55,639 nt of DNA from Oerskovia rustica (lineage in GTDB: Bacteria; Actinomycetota; Actinomycetes; Actinomycetales; Cellulomonadaceae): assembly GCF_014836555.1 (NCBI RefSeq), contig NZ_JACSQQ010000016.1, positions 48,706 through 104,344 of the forward strand, in the 5' to 3' direction. Both the position numbers and the translations under genes were made by a program. Of this stretch, positions 25,204 to 34,152 are shown in pieces. The notes beneath the pieces were generated by a model. It ran no database searches, was not told the DNA's origin, and worked only from the letters and a program-made list of their open reading frames with translations. Each line of letters starts with the position of its first letter. Position 1 is the first letter of the stretch.

Positions 25204-28200
25204 CAGCTCGCTGCTCAAGGCGCGGCATGCGGTTGCGCGGCTCCGGCGGAGGTTCCGACGAACGAAGCGATGCACCACTCTGACTGTCGTCGTGCCCGCG
25301 TTCAACGCCGAGGAGAGCATCAACGAGTGTCTCCGGAGCATCCTGAACCAGTCGCTTCGAGACATCGATGTCGTCGTGGTGGACGACGGCTCCACCGACC
25401 GCACCGCAGCGATCGTCGAAGAGCTCGCCGCGGTCGACTCAAGGCTCCGCTTGATACGAGCCACATCCGCCGGGGCTGGTGCGGCACGCAACCTCGGGAT
25501 CTCCCACGCGCAAGGAACGTTCCTCGCGTTCGCAGACGCGGACGACGTCGTCCTGCCGGGGGCGTATGCGGCGATGGTCGAGACACTTGAGCGCACAGGC
25601 TCGAACTTCGTATCGGGCGGATACGTTCGCACCGGCGGAGCCGGTCAGCACCGACCCGCCATCGTCGAGAAGGGGCACCACGTCGATCGACGGGCGACGA
25701 CACTGGCGGCTATGCCTGAGATCTTGGACGAGCCGGTGCTCTGGAACAAGGTTTATCGGCGCACCGTGTGGGACTCGGCCGTGCCCGGAATCCCCGAGGA
25801 GGTCAACTACGAGGACCAGGAACCCACGCTACGGATGGCGTTGGCTCCGGGAACCTTCGACGTGTTGAACCGTGACGTCTACGCCTGGCGGCTACCTGAG
25901 GGGCGACGTTCCCGGTCGCAGAACAAGCAGGAGATCGCAGACCTGCGGGATCGGCTCGATGTCATCGACCGGCTGTCCCATCTTGTCGACGGGCAACAGG
26001 AGCAGGTGAGGGCGCACGTCTTCGCCAAGTGGTTGGGGTCGGACCTGGCCCTGCACGCTGGGCACGTCCCCACGTCCGACGACGAGTACTGGGACCTTCT
26101 CGCTGATGGTGCGGCGCGCATCGCGCGCCGCGCCCCTCAGGCGACATGGACGAAGATGCCGGCCCAGGAACGCATGCTAGCGGCCGTGCTCACAGAGGGG
26201 TCTCGCGTGGACGTCGAGGAGATACTCGCGACACGGTTGGAGGACACGACCAGCGTCCCGTTCGAGCCAGGTGCACGTGGGCTGGAGATCGCCCCGTCGT
26301 ATCTGGCGCGCCTTCGCACCGCGATCGCCCCTGCCCTGTTGGACGTGCAGCCGGTCGACCTGAGGCTGGCGGGCTCGGTTCGCGACGTCGAGTGGGAAGC
26401 TCCTGACGTCCTTCGTGTGCGCGGTTCGTTCTACGTTCCAGGCCTGGACCACGACGCGGTCACGGTGCCCGTCCGGATAAGGGCCATCCGCGAGGACGGC
26501 GGAGAAGTCGATCTCACCCTCGTGCCCGCGCCGGACAGTATCGTCGACGAGAGCGCCGCAGACCCCTGGCGTAGTTACGCGATGACCGGGTTCGAGGGGA
26601 CGGTGCATGTTCCACACCTGCCCGACGACGGCTCTCTCACCTTCGTCGCGTCGGCAGGAGTCGGCGAGGCCGACGTCCGCGCCTCGGTGAAGGTGCGACG
26701 AGGGCCACAACGAGTGTGGCCGGGTCCGGTGGCCGACGATCACCGGAACGTGGCCAGGACGGACCACTACGACCGGCTTGTCGTCCAACGTGTCGCGGTG
26801 CAGGTCCTGTCTCACGCCGCGACTGTTGCCGGCCGGGACGTGAGGGTCGAGGTCGAGGATCGGGACGGAGCCACGACCGAGAAGGTCGTCCTGCGACAAG
26901 GAACAGATCTTTGCGAGCTGTTACCCGTGAACGGACCGGAAGGCAAAGGTCCTCGCGTCTTCGAGGGCAGACTTCCGCCGTTGTCCGGTGCGCTCCTGGT
27001 CGCCGGGGAGAGGCGCTGGCTTGTCGAGGGAGTGGACCGCGAAGGACGTTCCCGGCGCGTTTCCTCGGGGCCGTCGTCGAGTGATCCGACCTCTCGAGGA
27101 CGTTCGGTGTCCGACGATCAGGGTTGCCTCGTCGTAGAGGAACGAGCGCGTCGCGTCAGCGTCACGAGGATCGAGGCGGGACGAGGGGAAGAGATCGTTC
27201 TCGTCGGGCGTGCCGATCCTCGACCGGAGGTGTTTCGTGTGGCCCTGTCGAGCTCTCGCGCCAGCGTTGAGCCCCATCAGGTGGAGGTGGCTGGTGACGG
27301 CCAGTTTCGTGCGCGATTCACGATCTCGACGACCGATCGGACGCAGAGGAGGGTAGCGCTGCCTTCCAACGGCTTCTTCCTCCGATGGTCGGAGCACGTG
27401 ACGGGCGAGGTGGACCAGTGGGTACGTGGCGCCGGTGAGATCGTGCGTCGAGAGTTCGAGGTCCGACTGGTTGACACCACCGTGCGCGCGGAGACTCGTC
27501 GCGACGGGTCGGTCGGTGTCAATGTCACCGCACCCTTGACGGCGGAGGAACGGACGAGACGCGGACAACGGCAGTTGCGGGCACTGGTGTCTGAACGACC
27601 ACTTCGTCCGGCCGTCCTGTTCGAGTCCTTCAACGGAAAGTCGGGGGCCGACAACCCGGGAGCAGTGCACCTCGGGCTGCGCCGAGCAGGCGTCACAGCG
27701 CCGTTCTACTGGTCGGTGACGGACCACAGCGTTCTGCTGCCGGCCGACGCCATCCCTCTGGTGACGGGATCGCGTGAGTGGCACATGGCGCTCAAGTCGA
27801 CGAAGGTCCTCATCAGCAACAACAACTTTCCGCACTACTTCTCGAAGTCGGACGGTCAGTTCTTCATCCAGACGTGGCACGGCGTCCCTTTGAAGAGGCT
27901 CCTCCTCGACCTGCCTCGCTCCAGAGTGCCGCCCACGTACCGCCGGCTGATGGAACGCCAGGTCGCACAATGGGATCTTCTGCTTGCACCCGACGAGCAG
28001 GCGGAGAAGGACCTGCGTTCCGGTCTGGGGTATCGAGGCGAGACCCTGGTCGGTCCGCAGGCTCGAGACGACGTCCTCGTCCAGGGAACTGACGGGCGAC
28101 ATCAAGAGGTTCGTTCGCGCCTGGGGATCGGGGTGGACGAGCGGATCGTTCTCTATGCCCCGACATGGCGAGACTCCGACCGGAGTTCCTGGCTTGATTG

Positions 28201-28651
28201 GACCACGCGGCTGCAGCTCGACCGGCTCGCCGCTTCCTGGGGGGCGCGTGTACTCCTGCGATCGCACCACATGACACGTGGACGGCACGGTCGAGGTCCA
28301 GGCGTCTTTGACGTGAGCAGCTATCCCAAGGCAGAGGACCTGCTCCTGGTGAGCGATGTACTCGTCACCGACTACTCGTCCATCCTCTTTGACTTCGAGC
28401 TCACCGGGCGGCCAGTGGTGCACTATGCGCCCGACCTCGAGTACTACCGTGACGAAGAACGAGGCTTCTACCGCGGCTGGCCAGGTGCCAGCACGTGGCC
28501 CATCGCCCGCGATCAGCAGGCCCTGGAACCCTTGGTGGCCGAGGCGCTTCGGTCGGTCACCGCAAAGGCGGTGACGAGCCCCACTGTCACGCTCTTCGAC
28601 GATGTTCAGACCAAGATCCACACGCGGGTCGCCGACGCACTCGGACGATGA
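25196..28651 (+). CDS. GT2 glycosyltransferase - CDP-glycerol glycerophosphotransferase fusion
   Basis: Predicted 1151 residues. Residues of about 30-270 are a GT2 transferase (LTVVVPAFNAEESINECL, VVDDGSTDRT, FADADDVVL). About 380-790 is a beta-rich region without a recognised catalytic motif. About 805-1151 is a TagB/TagF-like domain: FESFNGKSGADNPGAVH, KVLISNNNFPHYF, FIQTWHGVPLKRLLLD, VLYAPTWRD, VTDYSSILFDFELTGRPVV. TagF-type enzymes transfer glycerol phosphate from CDP-glycerol. The start is taken as TTG at 25196, overlapping the wecC stop by eight bases with GGAGG 12 bases upstream; no ATG or GTG lies in frame before the GT2 domain. TagD follows 52 bp downstream and makes its donor. Confidence 0.87.
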   Translation: MPSSSLLKARHAVARLRRRFRRTKRCTTLTVVVPAFNAEESINECLRSILNQSLRDIDVVVVDDGSTDRTAAIVEELAAVDSRLRLIRATSAGAGAARNLGISHAQGTFLAFADADDVVLPGAYAAMVETLERTGSNFVSGGYVRTGGAGQHRPAIVEKGHHVDRRATTLAAMPEILDEPVLWNKVYRRTVWDSAVPGIPEEVNYEDQEPTLRMALAPGTFDVLNRDVYAWRLPEGRRSRSQNKQEIADLRDRLDVIDRLSHLVDGQQEQVRAHVFAKWLGSDLALHAGHVPTSDDEYWDLLADGAARIARRAPQATWTKMPAQERMLAAVLTEGSRVDVEEILATRLEDTTSVPFEPGARGLEIAPSYLARLRTAIAPALLDVQPVDLRLAGSVRDVEWEAPDVLRVRGSFYVPGLDHDAVTVPVRIRAIREDGGEVDLTLVPAPDSIVDESAADPWRSYAMTGFEGTVHVPHLPDDGSLTFVASAGVGEADVRASVKVRRGPQRVWPGPVADDHRNVARTDHYDRLVVQRVAVQVLSHAATVAGRDVRVEVEDRDGATTEKVVLRQGTDLCELLPVNGPEGKGPRVFEGRLPPLSGALLVAGERRWLVEGVDREGRSRRVSSGPSSSDPTSRGRSVSDDQGCLVVEERARRVSVTRIEAGRGEEIVLVGRADPRPEVFRVALSSSRASVEPHQVEVAGDGQFRARFTISTTDRTQRRVALPSNGFFLRWSEHVTGEVDQWVRGAGEIVRREFEVRLVDTTVRAETRRDGSVGVNVTAPLTAEERTRRGQRQLRALVSERPLRPAVLFESFNGKSGADNPGAVHLGLRRAGVTAPFYWSVTDHSVLLPADAIPLVTGSREWHMALKSTKVLISNNNFPHYFSKSDGQFFIQTWHGVPLKRLLLDLPRSRVPPTYRRLMERQVAQWDLLLAPDEQAEKDLRSGLGYRGETLVGPQARDDVLVQGTDGRHQEVRSRLGIGVDERIVLYAPTWRDSDRSSWLDWTTRLQLDRLAASWGARVLLRSHHMTRGRHGRGPGVFDVSSYPKAEDLLLVSDVLVTDYSSILFDFELTGRPVVHYAPDLEYYRDEERGFYRGWPGASTWPIARDQQALEPLVAEALRSVTAKAVTSPTVTLFDDVQTKIHTRVADALGR

Positions 28652-28703
28652 GCATGCCACGACCCGTTGAAACAACTCAGTGAAGAACCTAGAGGATGAG
28701 CCA

Positions 28704-29093
28704 GTGAAGCGAGTTATCACCTACGGGACGTTCGACCTTCTGCACTACGGTCACATCAGACTGCTGGAGCGAGCCAAGGCGCAGGGCGACTACCTGATCG
28801 TCGCCCTCTCCACCGACGAGTTCAACGCCGGGAAGAACAAGAGGGCGTACTTCAGCTGGGAGGAGCGCCGAGGAATCCTCGAGGCGATCAGGTCGGTGGA
28901 CCTGGTGATCCCGGAGAAGACCTGGGAGCAGAAGGCGGAGGACATCGTCCGCTACCACGTCGACGTGCTCGTCATGGGGGACGACTGGGAAGGTAAGTTC
29001 GATGAGTTCTCGGACCTCTGTGAGGTCAAGTACCTTGCGCGTACCGCCGAAATCTCCACGAGCCAGATCAAGTCGGACCTCTCGACCCGCTAG
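28704..29093 (+). CDS. tagD: Glycerol-3-phosphate cytidylyltransferase
   Basis: Predicted 129 residues, the exact size of Bacillus TagD. It makes CDP-glycerol from CTP and sn-glycerol-3-phosphate. Motifs: ITYGTFDLLHYGHIRLLERA with the HxGH nucleotide-binding site, DYLIVALSTDEFNAGKNK, and the RTAEISTSQIK signature near the C-terminus. GTG start preceded by AGAGG; a second GTG 24 bases upstream is unlikely because homology begins at VKRVITYG. Its product feeds both TagF-like fusion proteins of the locus. Confidence 0.95.
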   Translation: MKRVITYGTFDLLHYGHIRLLERAKAQGDYLIVALSTDEFNAGKNKRAYFSWEERRGILEAIRSVDLVIPEKTWEQKAEDIVRYHVDVLVMGDDWEGKFDEFSDLCEVKYLARTAEISTSQIKSDLSTR

Positions 29094-29190
29094 CACTGCG
29101 GCGGGAGGGCGCGTTGATGCACCGCCCCGGATGGCACGGGAGCCTATCGCCATCCAGGGTGAGGGGTTCGGGGCGCCCCAGGTCGACGAC

Positions 29191-29236
29191 GACGGGCCGG
29201 ACTGCACGAGATGAGTCCCGTGCAGTCCCGCCCGTC
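29191..29236. terminator. Bidirectional terminator hairpin between convergent halves of the locus
   Basis: Arms at 29191-29211 and 29216-29236 pair over 21 bp with two mismatches around a TGAG loop. It lies between tagD (plus) and the XcbB-like gene (minus), 98 bases after the tagD stop and 19 before the other stop. A second small hairpin, GGATGGC...GCCATCC, lies at 29129-29155. Confidence 0.75.
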
Positions 29237-29254
29237 AAGCTCTTGGCGGGCCCG

Positions 29255-30301
29255 CTACACGGAGAAGAACCCGCGAGGCGTCGGCCAACCACACAAGAGG
29301 CTGTTGACCAGACTGAGCGTCGGACCGAGAGTCACTCGAGCGACATCCGGATGCGACTTGATCCGGGGACTGTCTGCGGTCATGACCGACACGACCCCGG
29401 CCAAAGCCCGGGCCGCATCAATGACGATCGGATACTGAGCCGAGCGCGGGGAGGTCACGAACAGACCTCTGGGTTCACCAGGAGAGTATGTCTCCAGGAC
29501 CTGCGCAAACAGATTGCCGAACACGGCCTGCTTGGCAGCCGGGAAGACAGGGTGTCCAGTGAAATGCGCATCCGACATCTCCTGCTCGTAGTGAGTGTCA
29601 TCGAGAATCGGATCGACCGCGACGAACGGGAGGCCGAGCCGAAGTCCGTGGAACGTGGCGCCCGTCCCTCCCTTCGACGGCCCGAGCAGGACGGCTGAGC
29701 TACGGGGGATACCCAACTCGTTGATCGTCTGCTCGATGAGCCCGGATATCACAGCCGAGTTGGTAGGCATCGCGGTCGTATCCAGGTAGAACGCGCCGAG
29801 AACACCGCCGACGTCAGCGATACGAAGAATGGCAGTGTCATCCGGTATCGATGAGTTGACGTGCTGGTAGTTTCTGGCCATGTAGCGCCACAGGCTTGCA
29901 CTAGTGGGCGGTGCGTAGATACTGCTGAAAAGAACAAGAAGTCGCCGAGGCTCCACTTCGGAGGGAAGCTCCAAGGAATAGTAGGCGCCATTGTCGCTTA
30001 CTGAGAGGTCCCCGTCGATGACGGCTTTCCACAATGTCGAAAGGCGGCGTTGATGAACAAATCGTGACTCGCCCTCGCTGGCCATGTAGTGAAGATATCC
30101 GCGTGAGGCGAGCGTCTTGACCATGGTATGGGTCTCGAGGTCCCTCACGCCGATAGTCACGAAGTTGCGTTGTGTAGATATGTCCGCGCGGCGAAGATGG
30201 AGAAAGTTGGCCTGGGGGTTTGCATCGAGCGTGTCCAGCATGACGCGGTTCGTCCATGGGTTCTCAAGTGTCGCCACGGTCGTGAGTGTCGGGCTAGTCA
30301 T
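29255..30301 (-). CDS. XcbB/CpsF-like capsule protein with alpha/beta-hydrolase motif
   Basis: Predicted 348 residues, no signal peptide or membrane helix. The second half contains SAVLLGPSKGGTGATFHGLRL: GPSKG fits the GxSxG nucleophile elbow of alpha/beta hydrolases and the strand-SKGG-helix pattern of XcbB/CpsF-like capsular polysaccharide proteins. Later parts: LPFVAVDPILDD, HPVFPAAKQAVFGNLFAQV. ATG at 30301 overlaps the stop of the upstream TPR-TagF-GT4 gene by eight bases; longer in-frame starts are antisense artefacts. Base composition is AT-richer than the rest of the window. It may modify or hydrolyse the phosphopolymer or assist its synthesis; family assignment is moderately sure, the reaction is not known. 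Confidence 0.65.
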   Translation of the reverse strand: MTSPTLTTVATLENPWTNRVMLDTLDANPQANFLHLRRADISTQRNFVTIGVRDLETHTMVKTLASRGYLHYMASEGESRFVHQRRLSTLWKAVIDGDLSVSDNGAYYSLELPSEVEPRRLLVLFSSIYAPPTSASLWRYMARNYQHVNSSIPDDTAILRIADVGGVLGAFYLDTTAMPTNSAVISGLIEQTINELGIPRSSAVLLGPSKGGTGATFHGLRLGLPFVAVDPILDDTHYEQEMSDAHFTGHPVFPAAKQAVFGNLFAQVLETYSPGEPRGLFVTSPRSAQYPIVIDAARALAGVVSVMTADSPRIKSHPDVARVTLGPTLSLVNSLLCGWPTPRGFFSV

Positions 30302-33300
30302 CGGAGCAGTCTCCAGTCTTAAGCGCGCACTGGACCAGGGCATCGAACTCGCGCTTTGATGTGGCGTTGTACTTGGGTGCAACAAAAGCCTCGGTAGAGT
30401 CGCCCCGGTGTTCGATCGTGGCGACGAGGGCGGCGGCCAGGTCGTCGCTGTTCGGCTTAACGACCGACCCGTATCCAAGGTGCGTAGCTTCTAGAATTCC
30501 AGGCGAAGGGTAAGTCACGATGGGGGTACCCAGGGTCATCGCCTCGAAGAGGACCATCGGCTGGCCTTCGTGCAGCGACGTCAAGGTGAAGACGTCTGCG
30601 AGCGCAACGAGCGGCATTGGATTGGCTAGCTGTCCGGTAAGCCGCACGTGATCGGCGAGGCCAAGCGACTGGATCGTGGCCTCGAGAGACGACTCCATCG
30701 GTCCGGACCCGACGATGAGGGCAAGGACCCTTGGGTACGTTGCCCGAAGTGTCTGGACCGCATGAATGATGTCCGCCTGGTTCTTCTCGGTGGACAGCCG
30801 TCCGACGGTCACGATCACGGGCCACCGGCTCGCAGTAGCCGATGCGACAGGTGCAGGCAGTTCCTCTTTCGCGCGAGACTGGATCGACTCCCAGTCGAGC
30901 GCATTGTGAACAGTGGAGACTTGACCGGGTCTGACGTGTCCCAAAGCCCCGAGGGTCGCCTGATTCAGTGTGGCGGTCGCACCGGAGACAGCGGCGAGCT
31001 GATCGAATCGTCGGTAGAGGCGGAAGATCCGGGCAAGCCTGGGAAAACGGACGAGAGACTCGTCAAGCATTTGGCTGTGCATGAACGCGATACTGTGGCC
31101 ATTCCTTGCGTGCGCGACACTGAAAAGAGACATCCAATACAGCGAGTATCCCTCGAATTCGATGTACACGGCAGGTAGGGGAGTTCCAAGCACCCTAACG
31201 TGTTCACGCTCATAGGCGGCATCGAACAGTTTTCGTTGTGCGAATGACATCTGACCGGTGTGGGTAAAGCGGTCGATGACCCACTGTTCCTCCGGTGTGG
31301 CCAGAAGGACCCCTTGTCTGCCGATCAACATCACGTCCTCCGGGACGAGGCGCAGCATCGCTGCTCGCCCCTCGTCTTTCGCAACCTTGTCTGGCTCGAC
31401 GATGAGCGAGATTTCGTATTTCTCCCGATCGATTGTCTTTAGGAGGCTAATCAGGGAAGTGGTGATCCCGTTCGGGATGAGAGAAGCGTAGAAAACCAAG
31501 CGAACTTTTTCGGCTGTCTGGAGCGACGGCTTCGGAGCGGAATAGAGTAGGTCGATGCACCGTTGTGCCGCATTGCCGTCTTCATGTGCGACGTACTTCT
31601 GTCGGCTGGCCCTGTAGCGAGGTCCAGGAGTGAACGTGTCATGAGAGCTCAAGAGGTCGACCAGGCTCGTCCGGTCGGTGCAGATGTCGTCGAAGGCCTG
31701 GGATGGGTGGAAATAGAGCCCTCGTTGTGCGGCATATGTGTCGATGTCCGGAGCGTAGATGATGACCCGGCGATTGGTGACGAGAAAATCGAACATGAGG
31801 CTCGAGAAGTCGGTGACGAGAACGTCGGCGGCCCCCATCACTTCGTACGTGTCGATCGCCTCGGGTACCTGAATCGCGGGAAGGTCTAGACCCTCCAGTT
31901 GGTTCTCGACAAGATGGTGCATGCGGAATAGCACGTGGGTGTCCGGCGTTCTTGCCATGGCAGTGAGGTCGTCTGTTATTGCTGCGACGTCGACGGTGCG
32001 GTCCGTGGGGGAGCCACGCCAGGTCGGGGCGTAGAAGACGATCTGGGACGTAGGACTCACTGGTAGGCCGAGCTTCTGAAGCAGCGCGGCTCGGGAATTG
32101 TGGCGGTTTGCTCCGACTACTTGGTCGAGCCGCGGTGAACCGGTCGCGATGGCGGATCCCGAGTACAGGCCGGAGATGTCGTAGTCATTGACCAGAGCGT
32201 CTCGGGTATGCTCATTCGGCGCAAATATGTGCGTAGTATTGAGAAAGTTTCGGGCGACGTTCGCGTGGTCCATGATGCCGGACTTGATGTGCTTCCCCAT
32301 GGCCTTGATCGGGGTGCCATGCCAGAGGTTCAGATACTTCTGCTCCGGACGCCTCGCGAAATATTCGACAAAGGACGTATTATTAATGAGGGTGCCCGCT
32401 GTGGCGAGCATTCGGATGTATAACTCGCTCCCATAACTGGCCAGCACCGTTCGGGGGTGCGTGAGCAGCGCCTCGGGGACGGAGGTATCGGACTTGACCG
32501 TCCAGACGAAGAGGGCATCGCGGTATCGATCATCCCTGATCATCGCCTTGTACATTGCGAGGGGGTTGCAGGAGATCTTCTCCCCCCAGTAGGACTCGAA
32601 CATGACCACCCGGTTGTTGACCGGATGGCGGCTCCAGTACTCGGCATAGAGTGCGCGACGACGCTTGTGCGTCGACGTCAGGACCTCGTCGAGCGGGATT
32701 CCGTCCGGCCGACTGAACTCGCGAGCTGCCAGTAGGACGTCGGTCGCTCCAACGTAGTCGCCTCCGGAGGCGAGCGCCTGTGCGTGGTCAGCAGCCGCAC
32801 CCAACTCGATCTCGTTCGCACGCTCCCTGTATCGAGCGAAGGCATGGATCGAGCGCTCGGGGTCGCGCGCCTCGCTGAGGAGTCGTGCGTGCCTTAGCCA
32901 AGACTCGGGGCTCGTCGGGTACTGCGCGACACCGGCCTCGGCTATGCGCAGCTGGTGTTGCAGTGAGCGGGACCGGCCCTCGGCCTTGGAAAGGGACGAT
33001 TCGTCGTCAGACCCCGAGGTCAGCTGAAGTGGCTGCGGCCTCCGTGCGAAGGCGAGGAGTGCGACGAAGGCTTCCTTGTGAGCCCCGATTCGGTCTAGGC
33101 AAAATCCCAGCCGATAGGCCCAGTCGTTTTGCTTCCATTGACCGATCTCGAGAGCTCGCGAGTAGGCATCTGCGGCCAACTCGTACTCATGGTTTCGTTC
33201 GAGTGCATGTGCCAACTTGTAGTTCCAGTAGGCCTTCTCTGGCTCGAGGACGAGGGCGGTGTTGAACCAGTGAATCGCCTCTTCCCACCTGTACTGCCGA

Positions 33301-34142
33301 TCGAGCGCGTACGCCGCTTTAAAGGCGATCAACGGAAGTCTATTGCCTTCGTTCCAGGACCTCATGTACCACTCGGAGGCCTTCTCCCAGTCGCCCTGAG
33401 CCTGAAACAACGCACCTGGACCCAGGGTTGCGGCGTCGTGCTTCGTATCGAGGCGACTGGCGACCCGGTATTCCTCGACAGCCTCGTCGACCTGCCCGAT
33501 TCCTTCGAGCGCCAGGCCGTGCGAGAGATGCGTCTGCGCCGTGCCGGACGTGATCTGGTGATACTTGGCGTACTCTGACGCGGCCAACTTGTGGTCACGC
33601 ATTGCGCTCGCGGCGCGTGCCAGTGCAAGTATCGAGTTCTCGTCAGTGAGGGTGCGCGCTGCACGTGCTACTAGGTCGAGCTTTCGCCACGCCGGGACAC
33701 CTGTTGGAACCGAGGCGAGGATCTCGCGCGCCGCGCGCTTGTTGCTCGGATCAAGCTGTAGGGCAGTCTCGAAGTGCCCGACTGCTTCGTCCCTTCGATG
33801 GAGGGCCTGGAGGCACCTTCCGGCCCTGTAATGCCACTCAGAGACGCCAGGACGGAGCGCGATCGCAGCCAAGTAGGACCCGAGCGCGGTCTCGAAGCGC
33901 TTCTTCCTCTCCTGGACGAAACCTAGCTTGTGTTGCCATTCGGCCTGCCCTGGATTCAGTTCGACAGCCGAGGCGAACTGCTGTTCAGCGGCGTCGATCT
34001 TCCCGGTCTTGAGAAGTTCCAAGCCGTACTTGTACCGTGCTGCCGCGTTGGTGGGTCGCGAAGCGGAGGCAATTGCCTTGCGCGCGACCAGCTTTGCCGT
34101 GTTTGCCGTACGTCTGGCCAGGGTATCTGTGCTGGGGATCAT
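30294..34142 (-). CDS. TPR - CDP-glycerol glycerophosphotransferase - GT4 triple-domain protein
   Basis: Predicted 1282 residues. About 35-420 are TPR-like helical repeats (KYGLELLKTGKIDAAEQQF, SAVELNPGQAEWQHKLGFV, GHFETALQLDPSNKRAARE and further copies). About 510-870 is a TagB/TagF-like domain: FESYWGEKISCNPLAMYKA, TLINNTSFVEYFARRPEQ, LNLWHGTPIKAMGKHI, VFYAPTWRG, VTDFSSLMFDFLVTNRRVI. About 877-1282 is a GT4 transferase: LVFYASLIPNGITTSLI, VTVGRLSTEKNQADII, GSGPMESSLEATI, EGQPMVLFEAMTLGTPIV. ATG at 34142 was chosen because the epimerase gene stops 10 bases before; the longer frame overlaps that gene. It may both polymerise glycerol phosphate and glycosylate, with TPRs as a scaffold. GC is lower than average. 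Confidence 0.87.
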   Translation of the reverse strand: MIPSTDTLARRTANTAKLVARKAIASASRPTNAAARYKYGLELLKTGKIDAAEQQFASAVELNPGQAEWQHKLGFVQERKKRFETALGSYLAAIALRPGVSEWHYRAGRCLQALHRRDEAVGHFETALQLDPSNKRAAREILASVPTGVPAWRKLDLVARAARTLTDENSILALARAASAMRDHKLAASEYAKYHQITSGTAQTHLSHGLALEGIGQVDEAVEEYRVASRLDTKHDAATLGPGALFQAQGDWEKASEWYMRSWNEGNRLPLIAFKAAYALDRQYRWEEAIHWFNTALVLEPEKAYWNYKLAHALERNHEYELAADAYSRALEIGQWKQNDWAYRLGFCLDRIGAHKEAFVALLAFARRPQPLQLTSGSDDESSLSKAEGRSRSLQHQLRIAEAGVAQYPTSPESWLRHARLLSEARDPERSIHAFARYRERANEIELGAAADHAQALASGGDYVGATDVLLAAREFSRPDGIPLDEVLTSTHKRRRALYAEYWSRHPVNNRVVMFESYWGEKISCNPLAMYKAMIRDDRYRDALFVWTVKSDTSVPEALLTHPRTVLASYGSELYIRMLATAGTLINNTSFVEYFARRPEQKYLNLWHGTPIKAMGKHIKSGIMDHANVARNFLNTTHIFAPNEHTRDALVNDYDISGLYSGSAIATGSPRLDQVVGANRHNSRAALLQKLGLPVSPTSQIVFYAPTWRGSPTDRTVDVAAITDDLTAMARTPDTHVLFRMHHLVENQLEGLDLPAIQVPEAIDTYEVMGAADVLVTDFSSLMFDFLVTNRRVIIYAPDIDTYAAQRGLYFHPSQAFDDICTDRTSLVDLLSSHDTFTPGPRYRASRQKYVAHEDGNAAQRCIDLLYSAPKPSLQTAEKVRLVFYASLIPNGITTSLISLLKTIDREKYEISLIVEPDKVAKDEGRAAMLRLVPEDVMLIGRQGVLLATPEEQWVIDRFTHTGQMSFAQRKLFDAAYEREHVRVLGTPLPAVYIEFEGYSLYWMSLFSVAHARNGHSIAFMHSQMLDESLVRFPRLARIFRLYRRFDQLAAVSGATATLNQATLGALGHVRPGQVSTVHNALDWESIQSRAKEELPAPVASATASRWPVIVTVGRLSTEKNQADIIHAVQTLRATYPRVLALIVGSGPMESSLEATIQSLGLADHVRLTGQLANPMPLVALADVFTLTSLHEGQPMVLFEAMTLGTPIVTYPSPGILEATHLGYGSVVKPNSDDLAAALVATIEHRGDSTEAFVAPKYNATSKREFDALVQCALKTGDCSDD

Positions 34143-34152
34143 CTGGATCGTC

